Assembly: GCA_021768705.1 (NCBI GenBank)
Contig: JAETUG010000006.1
Span: 1 to 64,000 of the forward strand
Direction of reading: 5' to 3'
Length of the DNA stretch: 64,000 nucleotides
DNA from: Bacillota bacterium
GTDB taxonomy: Bacteria > Bacillota > Clostridia > Lachnospirales > Anaerotignaceae
The notes beneath the pieces are model-generated. The model saw only the letters and a list, made by a program, of their open reading frames with translations. It did not search any database and had not been told where the DNA came from. The position numbers and the translations under genes are program-made. Positions 42,835-51,916 of the stretch are shown in pieces. Within the stretch, counting starts at the first letter, position 1. Each line of letters starts with the position of its first letter.

Positions 42835-43503
42835 CTATCCCATGTTTTTTTTGCGAAAGGGAGAGCAGATTTGCAGCTGCCTGATCTTTCTCATGCCGGA
42901 TGTCCAAAGCCAAACTTCAAGGGCTGCGAAAAACACCCAGCATATCCACTCCTTTTCCAGCAGAAAAAAATTATACAACCCATGGGCAAGATAGGGCATG
43001 AAAAGCGCCAGGGGCAGATATTTTTTCTCATTCCGATACTTTCCTTGGGCCAGATAATAGCCCATCTGTACCCCAAACAATCCATGCCCCGGCACAGAAA
43101 GGAAGGCTCGGGTCAATGCCGTATCATAGCCCCCCAAAACAGGATGGGTCACATAAATGATATTTTCCACCCAGGCAAAGCCAAGGGATACGAATACACC
43201 GTAAACAATGCCGTCCAAAGGCTCGTTGAAGTTTCGATTTCCCCAGATGAGCAGAAAAAGAAAGACAAACTTCACCAACTCCTCTACCCCCGCCGAGCTA
43301 AAAAATGCTGTATAAAAGGGTGTTTCTTCATGGGGAAGGCGTACCTCCATCCAGGTACCGAAAGCATAGACCACCGCCGCCGTATACAACCCGAACAACA
43401 GCCCCAAAAATAGCATTTTCCACGGTTCTTTTTCATATTTATCCTTGACATACAGAAAAAACAGCCCCGCCGCCGCAGGCGCACTGGCAAATTCAATGAG
43501 CAT
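42835..43503 (-). CDS. prsW: PrsW family intramembrane protease
   Basis: 222-residue polytopic membrane protein, seven or eight segments. The glutamic-protease signature is present: EELVKF (about 75-80), the ENIIY Glu-Asn segment, and SVPGHGLFG with the conserved His. In B. subtilis PrsW makes the first cut in the anti-sigma factor RsiW; no rsiW or ECF sigma gene is in this window, so the substrate here is unknown. ATG 43503 follows GGAAAGGAAG. Flanked by a Nudix gene downstream and the ABC transporter operon upstream, both in the same direction. Confidence 0.9.
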   Translation of the reverse strand: MLIEFASAPAAAGLFFLYVKDKYEKEPWKMLFLGLLFGLYTAAVVYAFGTWMEVRLPHEETPFYTAFFSSAGVEELVKFVFLFLLIWGNRNFNEPLDGIVYGVFVSLGFAWVENIIYVTHPVLGGYDTALTRAFLSVPGHGLFGVQMGYYLAQGKYRNEKKYLPLALFMPYLAHGLYNFFLLEKEWICWVFFAALEVWLWTSGMRKIRQLQICSPFRKKNMG

Positions 43504-43611
43504 ATTTTTCTTCCTTTCCGCTTGTCATACTGCCGTTAGTTTTTGCAGAAAAAAAGAAACTATGATATGAATTTTTTTATAAAAGAAAGGCAAATCCATT
43601 GTAGTGGCGGC

Positions 43612-43638
43612 ATAAGAAAACATTTTGTTTTCTTATGG
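43612..43638. repeat. perfect hairpin after ABC permease gene
   Basis: CATAAGAAAAC and GTTTTCTTATG pair perfectly over 11 bp around ATTTT, 34 bases after the permease stop. There is no T-run on the minus strand, so it may stabilise the 3' end or be a weak terminator. Confidence 0.5.
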
Positions 43639-43672
43639 GGACTCCTCCAAATGGAAATGCCTTTTCTTGGTT

Positions 43673-44986
43673 TTATTCTGTTTTGATTGCTGTCAATGCA
43701 CTCAGCTTCATGGCCCGTTTTGCAGGCAGATAACCCGAAAGGATACCTACACCCGTGGCAAAAACCACGCCCCCCAAAGCCAGCCAAAGAGGGATGGCAG
43801 ACTGCATGGTACTGCCCTGTCGGGCTGCCACGAGATTCACAATAAACGAGATGCCAAAGCTCACCACGATCCCGATGACACCGCCGGAAAACCCGATGAA
43901 GGCTGCTTCTGTCAGGAACAAACCTTTGATATCCTTCAAAGATGCACCGATGACCTTCATGATGCCGATTTCCTTTGTTCGCTCATAGATAGCCATGACC
44001 ATGGTATTGGTGATACTGATGGCTGCTACCACCATAGAGACTGCACCGATGGCACCCAGTACCAGCCGCAGCATTTTGGTAGTCTCTTTCATGGCTTCCA
44101 GTTCATCTGTCAGGCTGGAGGCACGAAACCCCAGATCTTTGATCTGCTGCTGCACCGACTGGACATTGTCCATCTCATCTACCTTTACCAAAACCTGCTG
44201 ATATTCCTTGGACTGATTGCGGTTGGAGGAATTGTTGGAACCGTATTTTTTTTGCTCCCATTCCTGTCTGGCTTTCTGCAGCTTTTCCAGTTCCTTGATG
44301 GGCATGATGACACGCCAGCTGTCGCTGCCTTCCGCAGAAAGCTTGCCCACTGCATCCACCTTAATCGGCTTGATGCTCTTATCCGCATTGCGTGTGCCAT
44401 AATTCCAGTCATAGGTGATACTGATCTTTTCATTCAGCACATCCACCTGAGGAGGTTCTGATGTATACCGCATTTCCCAACTCAGCTTAGGGTCGTAAAA
44501 TTCCACACCGCCCCCCACGACGATGGCTTTGCTGTCCTCCGCTGAAAGGGCGCGTCCCTCTTCCACTTTATAGCCCAAAGCTTCCATGGCACCTGGCTCA
44601 ATGCCCATAATGCTGGCATCGGCAACATATTTCCCTGCCGTCAGATACATATATTCTTCTATCACAGGGGAAACTGCCTCCACATGCTCCATCTGGCGAA
44701 AAGTATCCACTGCCTTGGTATTCAGCTCGTCCTGCTTTTTCTCTTGCTTCATGGAATCCGATGCTTCATCATACACCATGCCGCCGCTGGGGTATACATT
44801 GATGACCTGCAGGCTGCCCCAGCTTTCCAGCTGCTGGGCAAAGCCTTTATTCATGCCGATGCCGATGGAAACCATGACAACGATGGACGCCGTGCCAATC
44901 ACAACCCCAAGGATCGTCAGAATGGTTCGAATCTTTCGCTTCAAAAGGTTCCGCAGAGCCATATCGATCATATCTCTCGTGTTCAT
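43673..44986 (-). CDS. MacB/FtsX-type ABC transporter permease
   Basis: 437 residues. One N-terminal membrane helix (about 18-42, RTILTILGVVIGTASIVVMV), a large extracellular MacB-like domain (about 45-310, with an Asn/Ser-rich insert YGSNNSSNRNQS), and three C-terminal helices with the FtsX core KEIGIMKVIGASLKDIKGLF. It pairs with the ATPase encoded two genes upstream. Proteins of this class are mechanotransmitters or extruders of peptides and lipids rather than classic importers. ATG 44986 overlaps the stop of the surface-protein gene by 4 bases. Confidence 0.92.
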   Translation of the reverse strand: MNTRDMIDMALRNLLKRKIRTILTILGVVIGTASIVVMVSIGIGMNKGFAQQLESWGSLQVINVYPSGGMVYDEASDSMKQEKKQDELNTKAVDTFRQMEHVEAVSPVIEEYMYLTAGKYVADASIMGIEPGAMEALGYKVEEGRALSAEDSKAIVVGGGVEFYDPKLSWEMRYTSEPPQVDVLNEKISITYDWNYGTRNADKSIKPIKVDAVGKLSAEGSDSWRVIMPIKELEKLQKARQEWEQKKYGSNNSSNRNQSKEYQQVLVKVDEMDNVQSVQQQIKDLGFRASSLTDELEAMKETTKMLRLVLGAIGAVSMVVAAISITNTMVMAIYERTKEIGIMKVIGASLKDIKGLFLTEAAFIGFSGGVIGIVVSFGISFIVNLVAARQGSTMQSAIPLWLALGGVVFATGVGILSGYLPAKRAMKLSALTAIKTE

Positions 44987-47121
44987 AAGGGCATCCCCTC
45001 TTTATCATCCTCCTGAATGATCTCTGTGATCTCTTCTTCAAAATCATCATTCAGATCATCCTCTTCTTCCAGTTCCTCCACATCGCTCACGCTTTCCGCT
45101 GTGCTTTTGGGCGGTTCCTTCTGTTTTTTCACAAATACTATCAGTGCCCCTGCCAACAGGATCACAAGACCGATGGCTGCTGCCACGTTCTTCATTTCCA
45201 TAGGAGGATTTTCTTCCATTCCTTCCATATCCTCCGGCATCATGGGTTCTGTTACATTCAGCACCAGATCCCTGCGTTCCTCAACGGTCTCCCCGCTGGG
45301 GTCTTCATAGGAAATCACAATGCTTACAGGAACTTCACCCACAGTATTGGGCGTGAAAGTCGTTTCAAAATAATCACTGTAACCGGATTCCATGTTGCCG
45401 ATATAGGTATTCTTATTCGGACAGTCCACATCGCCTTCTACTTTGATCATCAGATTGCTCAGGGTCACCTTGCCGGTATTATAATAGCTGAAGGCCACCG
45501 TTACAGGCATCCCCTGTTCCACTGTTTCCGGTACGGAAAATTCGTCGATCTGCAGTTCTGTCATCTGTTTCACATTGATGCCCAAAAGCTCTGTCGCCGT
45601 ATATTCCGTTCCCTTGCTGTCCTCATATTCAAAGTTGACCGTCAGGGTATAGGTCTTGGGCTGGGCATCGGGCACTACATACAGCCGCAGTGATTTCTCC
45701 ACGGATCCCTTGGGGCGGATAGAATCGAAATAGAACGTATTACTGCTGTTGACCGGTGTAAAGATATTGCCGGATTTTTCTGTTTCAGAGGAAGTTTCCT
45801 CCGCCAAGGTCAGAAACATTTTAATATTTTTGACCGCTTTATCCTTATGGGTATTCATCAACGTCAGTTTCAGGTCAAATTCTTCCCCTGCCATAACGAT
45901 CAGCGGATCACATACATAATTGCTGACAATGATCTTTGGCTTACTTGTATTTTCCTCTTCATCCTTATCGGGATTGCTTATATTGACCCCCGCAAACTGC
46001 TTGAAGGTGGTGGTAGCTGTGCCGCCGGAGGTATATTCCACTGTAAACTGGATGGCATAATTCTGGGAAGCAGAAGCCGCCGTTCCCGCAAAGGTAAAGG
46101 ACTGATGGGTGCTTGCCCCCGGTGCCAGTTCATTGATGGTTTTCATGCTGGCAGATTTGGGAACGACTGCAGAGCTGTCCACAGGTTCCGCTGTAATGAT
46201 GATCTGCTTCGCCGCTACCGCCCCTTTATTATACAGATCAAAGGAGACCGTAAAATTCTGATTCACGCCATAAACCCCACCGGGTTCATGCATATTGCGA
46301 ATCTCCAAATCTGCTTTTCTGCCGGCTACACCCCCCACATTGATGTAATATTGTTGGGTCTTTTCATATTCCTTTCCAAATTCATCCTGATATTTCAGCT
46401 TGATGGCAACAGGATAATTCCCCGCTGCCATATCTGCGCTGGCTACCAAAGGGAAGGAAAAGGCTGTGCTGCCGCCTACAGGAATCTTGGAGATCATTTT
46501 GCTGTTGAAACCACCTGTCAGGCTGATGCCTTCTGTAGTCAGGTTGTCCAGAGAAAGCTCCACCTGATACATATCCTGTCCGCCGCTATTGACCACTTTA
46601 CCGCTCAGATTCCCGCTGGAACCGGGGGAAAGCGTCTCGGGGCTCAGTTTCATGCTATCCAGAGAAAAACCAGGCTCTTGATGATAGCCTTTGATTTTCA
46701 GATAAATGGTATTGCTGCCGCTGTAGCTGTTGCCGCTGCTGCTATTGTATGTATAATCCAACGCTACCGCATAATTCGGTTCTTCCACTGTGCCACTCCA
46801 AGTAACATTCAATGTTACGTTTTTATATCCATTGGTACCGATATCTCCCAAATCACCGCCGCCTTGTATGCTGACACGATAGGGAACCATAGCCGATGCA
46901 CTTTTCGCCTGAATATGGACATTTTCTGCTGTGCCTGCGCCCTTATTTTTAATCTGCAGACTAATCTTTCCGCTTTTGCCTGCTTCCACTTCAAATATAT
47001 TATTCCCGCCAACCACAATGCTGGGGGTTCCCTCATCGGCAAAGCCTGTTACACATTGTCCGACTAGCAAGGATAGTACCATCCCCATGGCAAATAATCG
47101 CCGCAACCATTTTTTACTCAT
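44983..47121 (-). CDS. surface protein with tandem NEW3/CARDB-type domains
   Basis: 712 residues. Signal peptide (about 5-28, LFAMGMVLSLLVGQCVTGFA), then five or so Ig-like repeats of about 110 residues with the pattern 'G....I.....N.G...A.NV.I......V' (COG1361, S-layer-like CARDB/NEW3 folds), a C-terminal membrane helix (about 655-678, VAAAIGLVILLAGALIVFV) and an acidic cytosolic tail (EEEDDLNDDFEEEITEI). It lies between the ATPase and permease genes and overlaps both, so it must act with them, perhaps as an extracytoplasmic adaptor like the membrane-fusion part of MacA-MacB. Cargo unknown. Confidence 0.85.
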   Translation of the reverse strand: MSKKWLRRLFAMGMVLSLLVGQCVTGFADEGTPSIVVGGNNIFEVEAGKSGKISLQIKNKGAGTAENVHIQAKSASAMVPYRVSIQGGGDLGDIGTNGYKNVTLNVTWSGTVEEPNYAVALDYTYNSSSGNSYSGSNTIYLKIKGYHQEPGFSLDSMKLSPETLSPGSSGNLSGKVVNSGGQDMYQVELSLDNLTTEGISLTGGFNSKMISKIPVGGSTAFSFPLVASADMAAGNYPVAIKLKYQDEFGKEYEKTQQYYINVGGVAGRKADLEIRNMHEPGGVYGVNQNFTVSFDLYNKGAVAAKQIIITAEPVDSSAVVPKSASMKTINELAPGASTHQSFTFAGTAASASQNYAIQFTVEYTSGGTATTTFKQFAGVNISNPDKDEEENTSKPKIIVSNYVCDPLIVMAGEEFDLKLTLMNTHKDKAVKNIKMFLTLAEETSSETEKSGNIFTPVNSSNTFYFDSIRPKGSVEKSLRLYVVPDAQPKTYTLTVNFEYEDSKGTEYTATELLGINVKQMTELQIDEFSVPETVEQGMPVTVAFSYYNTGKVTLSNLMIKVEGDVDCPNKNTYIGNMESGYSDYFETTFTPNTVGEVPVSIVISYEDPSGETVEERRDLVLNVTEPMMPEDMEGMEENPPMEMKNVAAAIGLVILLAGALIVFVKKQKEPPKSTAESVSDVEELEEEDDLNDDFEEEITEIIQEDDKEGMPL

Positions 47122-47833
47122 AAATACCCTCTCCTTTGCCCCTTAATTTTTTCTGAATCTTCTCTATTTTACCATCCTGCAGCACCACGATACGGTCTGC
47201 GTATTCCGCCAACTCCAGATCATGGGTGACAATGACAAGGGTCTGATGATTTTTCTTTGCCATACCTGTGATCAAATCCATCATTTCATAAGTGGTTTTT
47301 GTGTCCAGATTGCCCGTAGGTTCATCGGCAAAGACCACAGGAGGCTCATTCACAAAAGCCCTGGCGATGCTGACCCTCTGCTGCTGACCGCCGCTCATCT
47401 CAAAGGGCTTGTGTTTTGCTCTTTCCTCCAAGCCGACCGCCTTCAGCATTTCCATCGCTCGCTCGTTCCGTTCCTTTACTGGAACCCCCTTAAAAATCAG
47501 GGGAAGCGTCACATTTTCCAAGGCTGTCAGAGTCGGCAGCAGATTATAGGACTGGAACACGAAACCAACATACTGCCTTCTGAAATTTGCCAGCTGGTCT
47601 TCGTCCATCCGCTCGATATGCTTTTTATGGAACAAAATCTTTCCTTCTGTCGGCTTTTCCAAACCTGCGATCAGGTTCAGCAAAGTCGATTTGCCGGAAC
47701 CGGATTTCCCAAACAAGCAACAGACCTCTCCTTGTCGGATATTCAAAGAAACTCCATCGATGGCACGGATAGACTCACTGCCCATCTGATAGATTTTCTT
47801 TACATCCCTGATGCGAATGATATTTTCTTCCAC
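47114..47833 (-). CDS. ABC transporter ATP-binding protein, MacB/LolD type
   Basis: 239 residues. Walker A FGKSGSGKST (about 41-50), Q-loop FVFQSYNLLP, signature MSGGQQQRVSIARA, Walker B VVFADEPTGNLD and H-loop VTHDLELAEYA are intact. GTG 47833 is preferred over GTG 47839 because AAGGGGG is 7 bases from it. It is the first gene of a three-gene operon with the surface protein and permease; each overlaps the next. Energises the permease. Confidence 0.95.
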   Translation of the reverse strand: MEENIIRIRDVKKIYQMGSESIRAIDGVSLNIRQGEVCCLFGKSGSGKSTLLNLIAGLEKPTEGKILFHKKHIERMDEDQLANFRRQYVGFVFQSYNLLPTLTALENVTLPLIFKGVPVKERNERAMEMLKAVGLEERAKHKPFEMSGGQQQRVSIARAFVNEPPVVFADEPTGNLDTKTTYEMMDLITGMAKKNHQTLVIVTHDLELAEYADRIVVLQDGKIEKIQKKLRGKGEGIYE

Positions 47834-47963
47834 AGGCACACCCCCTTATACACATGATTTTCCATCTTTTTAATGGAATTCTAATCCAATTTCATAGTAG
47901 CATATAGTTATTACAAAACAAAGGGGCAATTCCTTACGATTTTCTTAATGTATTTTTACAAAA

Positions 47964-48002
47964 TAAAAAAAGCCTTAAGTCCCAAGACCTAAAGCTTTTT
48001 TC
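47964..48002 (-). terminator. terminator of hflX
   Basis: AAAAAGCCTTAAGTC (47967-47981) pairs imperfectly with GACCTAAAGCTTTTT (47986-48000) around CCAA; on the minus strand a T-rich stretch follows (TTTTTTATTTTG). Confidence 0.65.
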
Positions 48003-48006
48003 CTAT

Positions 48007-49290
48007 TTATTCGATCACTTTATACTTTGCCAGTCTGTTGGCAGATTCTTCATCCACATAGACCTCCAGTAATACCCCATCGCCGGTATGTTCTTCCCGA
48101 ATGATTTCACATCTGCCATGTACCCAGCCGATGAGACCGCCTTCTGTATAAGGCACCAAGGCTGTCATGGATTTACGGAAGCTCTGCAGCAATTTTTCCA
48201 CCCGTTCCAAAAGCAGTTCCATACCTTCCCCCTTGGCAGCAGAAACCTGCACGATGTCCCTCGCCATGGTATCCATTGGCAAGGGCAGCTCCACTTCGTT
48301 GTCCATTTTATTGAATACCGTGATGACAGGGGTATCTTCGCAGCCCAGATCCTTCAAGGTCTGATAAACTACCTTCATGTGTTCGGCTCTATTTGGATTA
48401 GAAGCATCCACTACATGCAACAGGATATCCGCATACTGCAATTCTTCCAACGTGGCACGGAAAGCCTGCACCAAGTGGTGGGGCAGCTTCTGGATAAACC
48501 CTACGGTATCTGTCAGGAAAACCTCGGAACCGCCAAGCAGCTCCACCTTTCTTGTAGTGGTATCCAAAGTGGCGAAAAGTTTATCTTCCGCCAAAACCTC
48601 TGCATCGGAAAGATAGTTCAGAATGGTAGATTTCCCTGCGTTGGTATAGCCCACCAGAGAAATGACGGGTGTGCCCTTTTTGCTTCTCTGGTCTCTCAGC
48701 AACTTCCGATGGGTACGGATATCCTGGGCTTCTCTGTTCAGTTCCGCAATCCGCTCCTTGATATAGCGTCGATCTGTTTCCAGTTTCTTTTCCCCGGGGC
48801 CTCTGGTGCCGATACCGCCCCCCAGACGGGACATAGATGCCCCCATACCTGTCAGACGGGACAGTCGATATTTCAGCTGTGCCAGCTCTACCTGAATCTT
48901 CCCTTCACCGGACAACGCCCTTGCCGCAAAGATATCCAGAATGACGATAGTTCTGTCCATGACCTTTGTGCCCAATAGCTGCTCCAGATTTTTCAGCTGA
49001 GCGGGAGAAAGCTCATCGTCGCAGACGATGCCTGTGGCATCATAGGCTTGCACCATCGTTTTCAGTTCTTCTATCTTCCCTGTGCCCAGATAATGACCGG
49101 GATGCACCCGTTCTCTTTTCTGCACAGAACGAGCCACTGCTGTTGCCCCTGCTGTTTTTACCAGTTCTTCCAGCTCATCCAGACAAGCATCCGTATCCAT
49201 GGCGGAACGGCTGTTTCTTTCATCCATTTCCACAGCGACCAGGATAACACGTTCCTCCAGCTCATTCAATTCGTGTAATTCTTTTGCCAT
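48007..49290 (-). CDS. hflX: GTPase HflX
   Basis: Ribosome-associated GTPase that splits stalled or hibernating 70S ribosomes under stress. About 427 residues: N-terminal nucleotide-binding-like domain (about 1-180 with HPGHYLGTGK and FAARALSGEGKIQVELAQL), Gly-rich linker GGGIGTRGPGEKKLE, then the G domain with G1 GYTNAGKST, G3 DTVGF and G4 NKMD. ATG 49290 is preferred because AGGAGG lies 6 bases before it, overlapping the dapF stop. It starts 1 base after dapF ends. Confidence 0.96.
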   Translation of the reverse strand: MAKELHELNELEERVILVAVEMDERNSRSAMDTDACLDELEELVKTAGATAVARSVQKRERVHPGHYLGTGKIEELKTMVQAYDATGIVCDDELSPAQLKNLEQLLGTKVMDRTIVILDIFAARALSGEGKIQVELAQLKYRLSRLTGMGASMSRLGGGIGTRGPGEKKLETDRRYIKERIAELNREAQDIRTHRKLLRDQRSKKGTPVISLVGYTNAGKSTILNYLSDAEVLAEDKLFATLDTTTRKVELLGGSEVFLTDTVGFIQKLPHHLVQAFRATLEELQYADILLHVVDASNPNRAEHMKVVYQTLKDLGCEDTPVITVFNKMDNEVELPLPMDTMARDIVQVSAAKGEGMELLLERVEKLLQSFRKSMTALVPYTEGGLIGWVHGRCEIIREEHTGDGVLLEVYVDEESANRLAKYKVIE

Positions 49291-49291
49291 T

Positions 49292-50131
49292 TTATACCTC
49301 CTGCAGCCATACACCGTCGAAGGAGAAAGCCGCAGGGCCTGTCATGTAAACATGATTATCCGCTTCTCTCCATTCGATGGTCAGTGTGCCGCCAATCAGC
49401 TCTACGTCCACAGTTCTGCCGGTTCTACCGTTCAGGAAACAGGCAACTGCTGTGGCACTGGCGCCGGTGCCGCAGGCCCATGTTTCGCCGCTGCCCCGTT
49501 CCCAAACACGCATTTTTACATGGCGTTCATCGATGATCTCTACAAATTCCACATTGACCTTATTGGGGAACATAGGGTGTGCTTCTGCCACCCTGCCGTA
49601 AGTTTCGATGGGATAGTCCTTTACATTTTCCACAAAGGTGACCGCATGGGGATTGCCCATGGAAACGCAGGTAAAGGCAAATTCCTTATCCAAAATTTCC
49701 GCTGTTTCCCCAATGACAGGATGCTTTTCGCTTACCACGGGAATCTGTGCCGCTTCAAAAATAGGTTCCCCCATATCCACGGTGATGCTTTCCACAATGC
49801 CGTCCTTTACATGAAGATCCAGATATTTCATGCCGCCTTTTGTTTCCAACGCCACCAGAGTTTTATCGGTCAGACCTCTTTCGTAAACATATTTCCCGAT
49901 GCAGCGCACCGCATTGCCACACATTTCCCCTTCGGAGCCATCCAGATTGAACATTCTCATGCGGAAATCGCCCACCTCGGAGGGCATGATCAGCACAAGA
50001 CCATCAGAGCCTACGCCAAAATGACGTTCACTCATGGCAATCGCCAGTTTTTCGGGATTCTCCACCTTTTCTTCAAAACAATTTATGTAGATATAGTCAT
50101 TACCGCAGCCCTGCATTTTTGTAAAACGCAT
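49292..50131 (-). CDS. dapF: diaminopimelate epimerase
   Basis: Cofactor-free racemase converting LL- to meso-diaminopimelate for peptidoglycan and lysine. 279 residues. The two catalytic cysteines are C71 in EMCGNAVRC and the one in WACGTGASA (about 215). N-terminal MQGCGNDYIYIN is conserved. ATG 50131 is chosen (GAGGGGAGTGG upstream); the longer frame to 50200 has no site. Precedes hflX in the same transcription unit. Confidence 0.96.
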   Translation of the reverse strand: MRFTKMQGCGNDYIYINCFEEKVENPEKLAIAMSERHFGVGSDGLVLIMPSEVGDFRMRMFNLDGSEGEMCGNAVRCIGKYVYERGLTDKTLVALETKGGMKYLDLHVKDGIVESITVDMGEPIFEAAQIPVVSEKHPVIGETAEILDKEFAFTCVSMGNPHAVTFVENVKDYPIETYGRVAEAHPMFPNKVNVEFVEIIDERHVKMRVWERGSGETWACGTGASATAVACFLNGRTGRTVDVELIGGTLTIEWREADNHVYMTGPAAFSFDGVWLQEV

Positions 50132-50210
50132 ATTGTCCACTCCCCTCTTTCTCATTTCTTTTATGTATGAGGGGAACTCCCCACAGGGGGCTTTCCCCAC
50201 TTTTTTATCT

Positions 50211-50435
50211 TTACTGCTTCGTCATGTGCATCCGTTCTTCCTGCCCTACAGAATGATACATGGTCAGGCACCAAAGGCCTGCCAGCCCTACCAGAGCGAA
50301 GATCACCCGTGCCAGCCAGAACATACTGCCGTGGAACAGGGTCGTAACCAGATCAAACCCAAAGAAGCCGATCAATCCCCAGTTCAGCGCACCAATGATA
50401 ACGAAAGTCAATGCCAGGATATTTGTCGTTTTCAT
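50211..50435 (-). CDS. DUF378 membrane protein
   Basis: 74 residues, two membrane helices (about 5-25 and 42-62) with the family pattern TFVIIGALNWGLIGFFGFDLV. DUF378 proteins are widespread small membrane proteins of unknown function. ATG 50435 follows AAGGAGG. It is 80 bases upstream of the dapF start and may share its transcript. Confidence 0.9.
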   Translation of the reverse strand: MKTTNILALTFVIIGALNWGLIGFFGFDLVTTLFHGSMFWLARVIFALVGLAGLWCLTMYHSVGQEERMHMTKQ

Positions 50436-50515
50436 GGATATCCCTCCTTATAAAATAGTAAACGGATGATTCCGTGTCTTTAGTATCCCTAAGGAGTCCC
50501 ATTTTATGAATTTAT

Positions 50516-51781
50516 TTATCGAAAAACCTTTTTTGCCAAAGCACCAAAGTCATTCCCCTTCAAATTGCCTACAGCAGAATAGCTGAGTTTTTCGAAATCG
50601 AACACGCTTCTTGCCACTGCCAATACATCCTCCGCCGTTACCGCTTCGATCTTCAGGATCACTTCTTCCGTTTCCTGTACTTTGCCCCGCAGCAGCAAAG
50701 AGGCCCCTGCAGAGGTCATACGGTTCAGAGTGCTTTCCGTGCCGATGATAAAATTGGAGATCATCTGCTCCTTCGTCACCTCAATGAGCTTTTCAGGAAA
50801 AGCCTCTGCTTTCACCGCTTTGATCTCTTCTGCGATCAGTTGGAATACCTTTTCCGCCTGATTGGGGTTCATGCTGGCGCAAATGGTAAAGATACCTGTA
50901 TCTGCGAAAGCTGTGGTATAGCTGTAGATGGAATAGGTCAAACCATGTTCCTCTCGAATTTTCTGGAACAGACGGGAACTCATACCGCCTCCAAAAAGCG
51001 TATTGAAGATGGCCATGGCATATTTCTGTGGATGTTCCCGTTCCAAGCCGGGGAAAGCAATACAGGTATGCACCTGCTCCACATCCTTTTCCTTTTCCAC
51101 ATAAGAAATATGGTAACCGGCTTGGGTATCATAGGGCCGGAAAGGCTGTTCTCTCTTCCATCCGCCCAGTGTTCTGTTCAGCTTTTCCAGCATTTCTTCC
51201 ATCTCAAAATTGCCTGCCACAGAAAGAACGATATTCTCCTGATGATAATTTCGTTCATAATATTCCCGAATAAATTGGGAATCAAAGGCACCAATGGTCT
51301 CCTCTGTACCTAAAATAGGCATCCCAAGGGAGCTTTCCCGCCAAATGGCATCCTGCAGAGCATCGTGTACCAATTCCTCCGGCGCATCGTCATACATATA
51401 GATTTCTTCTGTAATGACATTCCGCTCTTTTTTGATATCCTCTTCCGCCAGCAAAGGATGCAGAAGCATATCGCTCATGACATCCAAAGCCTGGTCGATA
51501 TGCTTATCCAGCACACGGGTATGATAGCAGGTATATTCCTTTGTGGTATAGGCATTGATCTGCCCGCCCAGAGCGTCCATTTCCTCGGCGATCTGTCTGG
51601 CGGTACGGTTTTCCGTTCCCTTGAACATCATGTGCTCGATATAGTGGGACACACCGTTTTCCCGAGGCAATTCGTTTCGGGAACCGTTTTTCACCCAAAT
51701 ACCAAAAGAAATGCTCCGCACATAAGGAATGGATTCCAATGCCACTTTTATGCCGTTGTCCAGTGTTCTGATTGTGACCAT
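50516..51781 (-). CDS. M16 family zinc peptidase
   Basis: 421 residues, similar to mitochondrial processing peptidase beta and B. subtilis YmxG (MlpA). The inverted zinc motif H-x-x-E-H is H46-E49-H50 in VSHYIEHMMFKG, with the third ligand in the NVITEEIYMYDD segment about 76 residues later. A second, inactive M16 half follows, with FNTLFGGGMSSRLFQKIREE. In Firmicutes it often lies next to pnp and rpsO, as here. Cytosolic oligopeptide cleavage is likely; no substrate is known. GTG/ATG start near 51781 with GGGAGAGAT upstream. Confidence 0.95.
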   Translation of the reverse strand: MVTIRTLDNGIKVALESIPYVRSISFGIWVKNGSRNELPRENGVSHYIEHMMFKGTENRTARQIAEEMDALGGQINAYTTKEYTCYHTRVLDKHIDQALDVMSDMLLHPLLAEEDIKKERNVITEEIYMYDDAPEELVHDALQDAIWRESSLGMPILGTEETIGAFDSQFIREYYERNYHQENIVLSVAGNFEMEEMLEKLNRTLGGWKREQPFRPYDTQAGYHISYVEKEKDVEQVHTCIAFPGLEREHPQKYAMAIFNTLFGGGMSSRLFQKIREEHGLTYSIYSYTTAFADTGIFTICASMNPNQAEKVFQLIAEEIKAVKAEAFPEKLIEVTKEQMISNFIIGTESTLNRMTSAGASLLLRGKVQETEEVILKIEAVTAEDVLAVARSVFDFEKLSYSAVGNLKGNDFGALAKKVFR

Positions 51782-51916
51782 ATCATCTCTCCCAAAATCA
51801 GATTTTTTATCCTGATAGTATCATCTGTCTGTTTTTTGTTTTTATGCTTTTTTTCCTATAAAAAGGGCTGTTCGCAGAGTCCTTTCCCTGCAAACAGCCC
51901 CTGCCTGCTTTTTAAA

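Noticed and set aside
43612-43638. Terminator of the ABC transporter operon
   Set aside because: The stem is perfect but no T-run follows on the operon strand; kept only as a hairpin.
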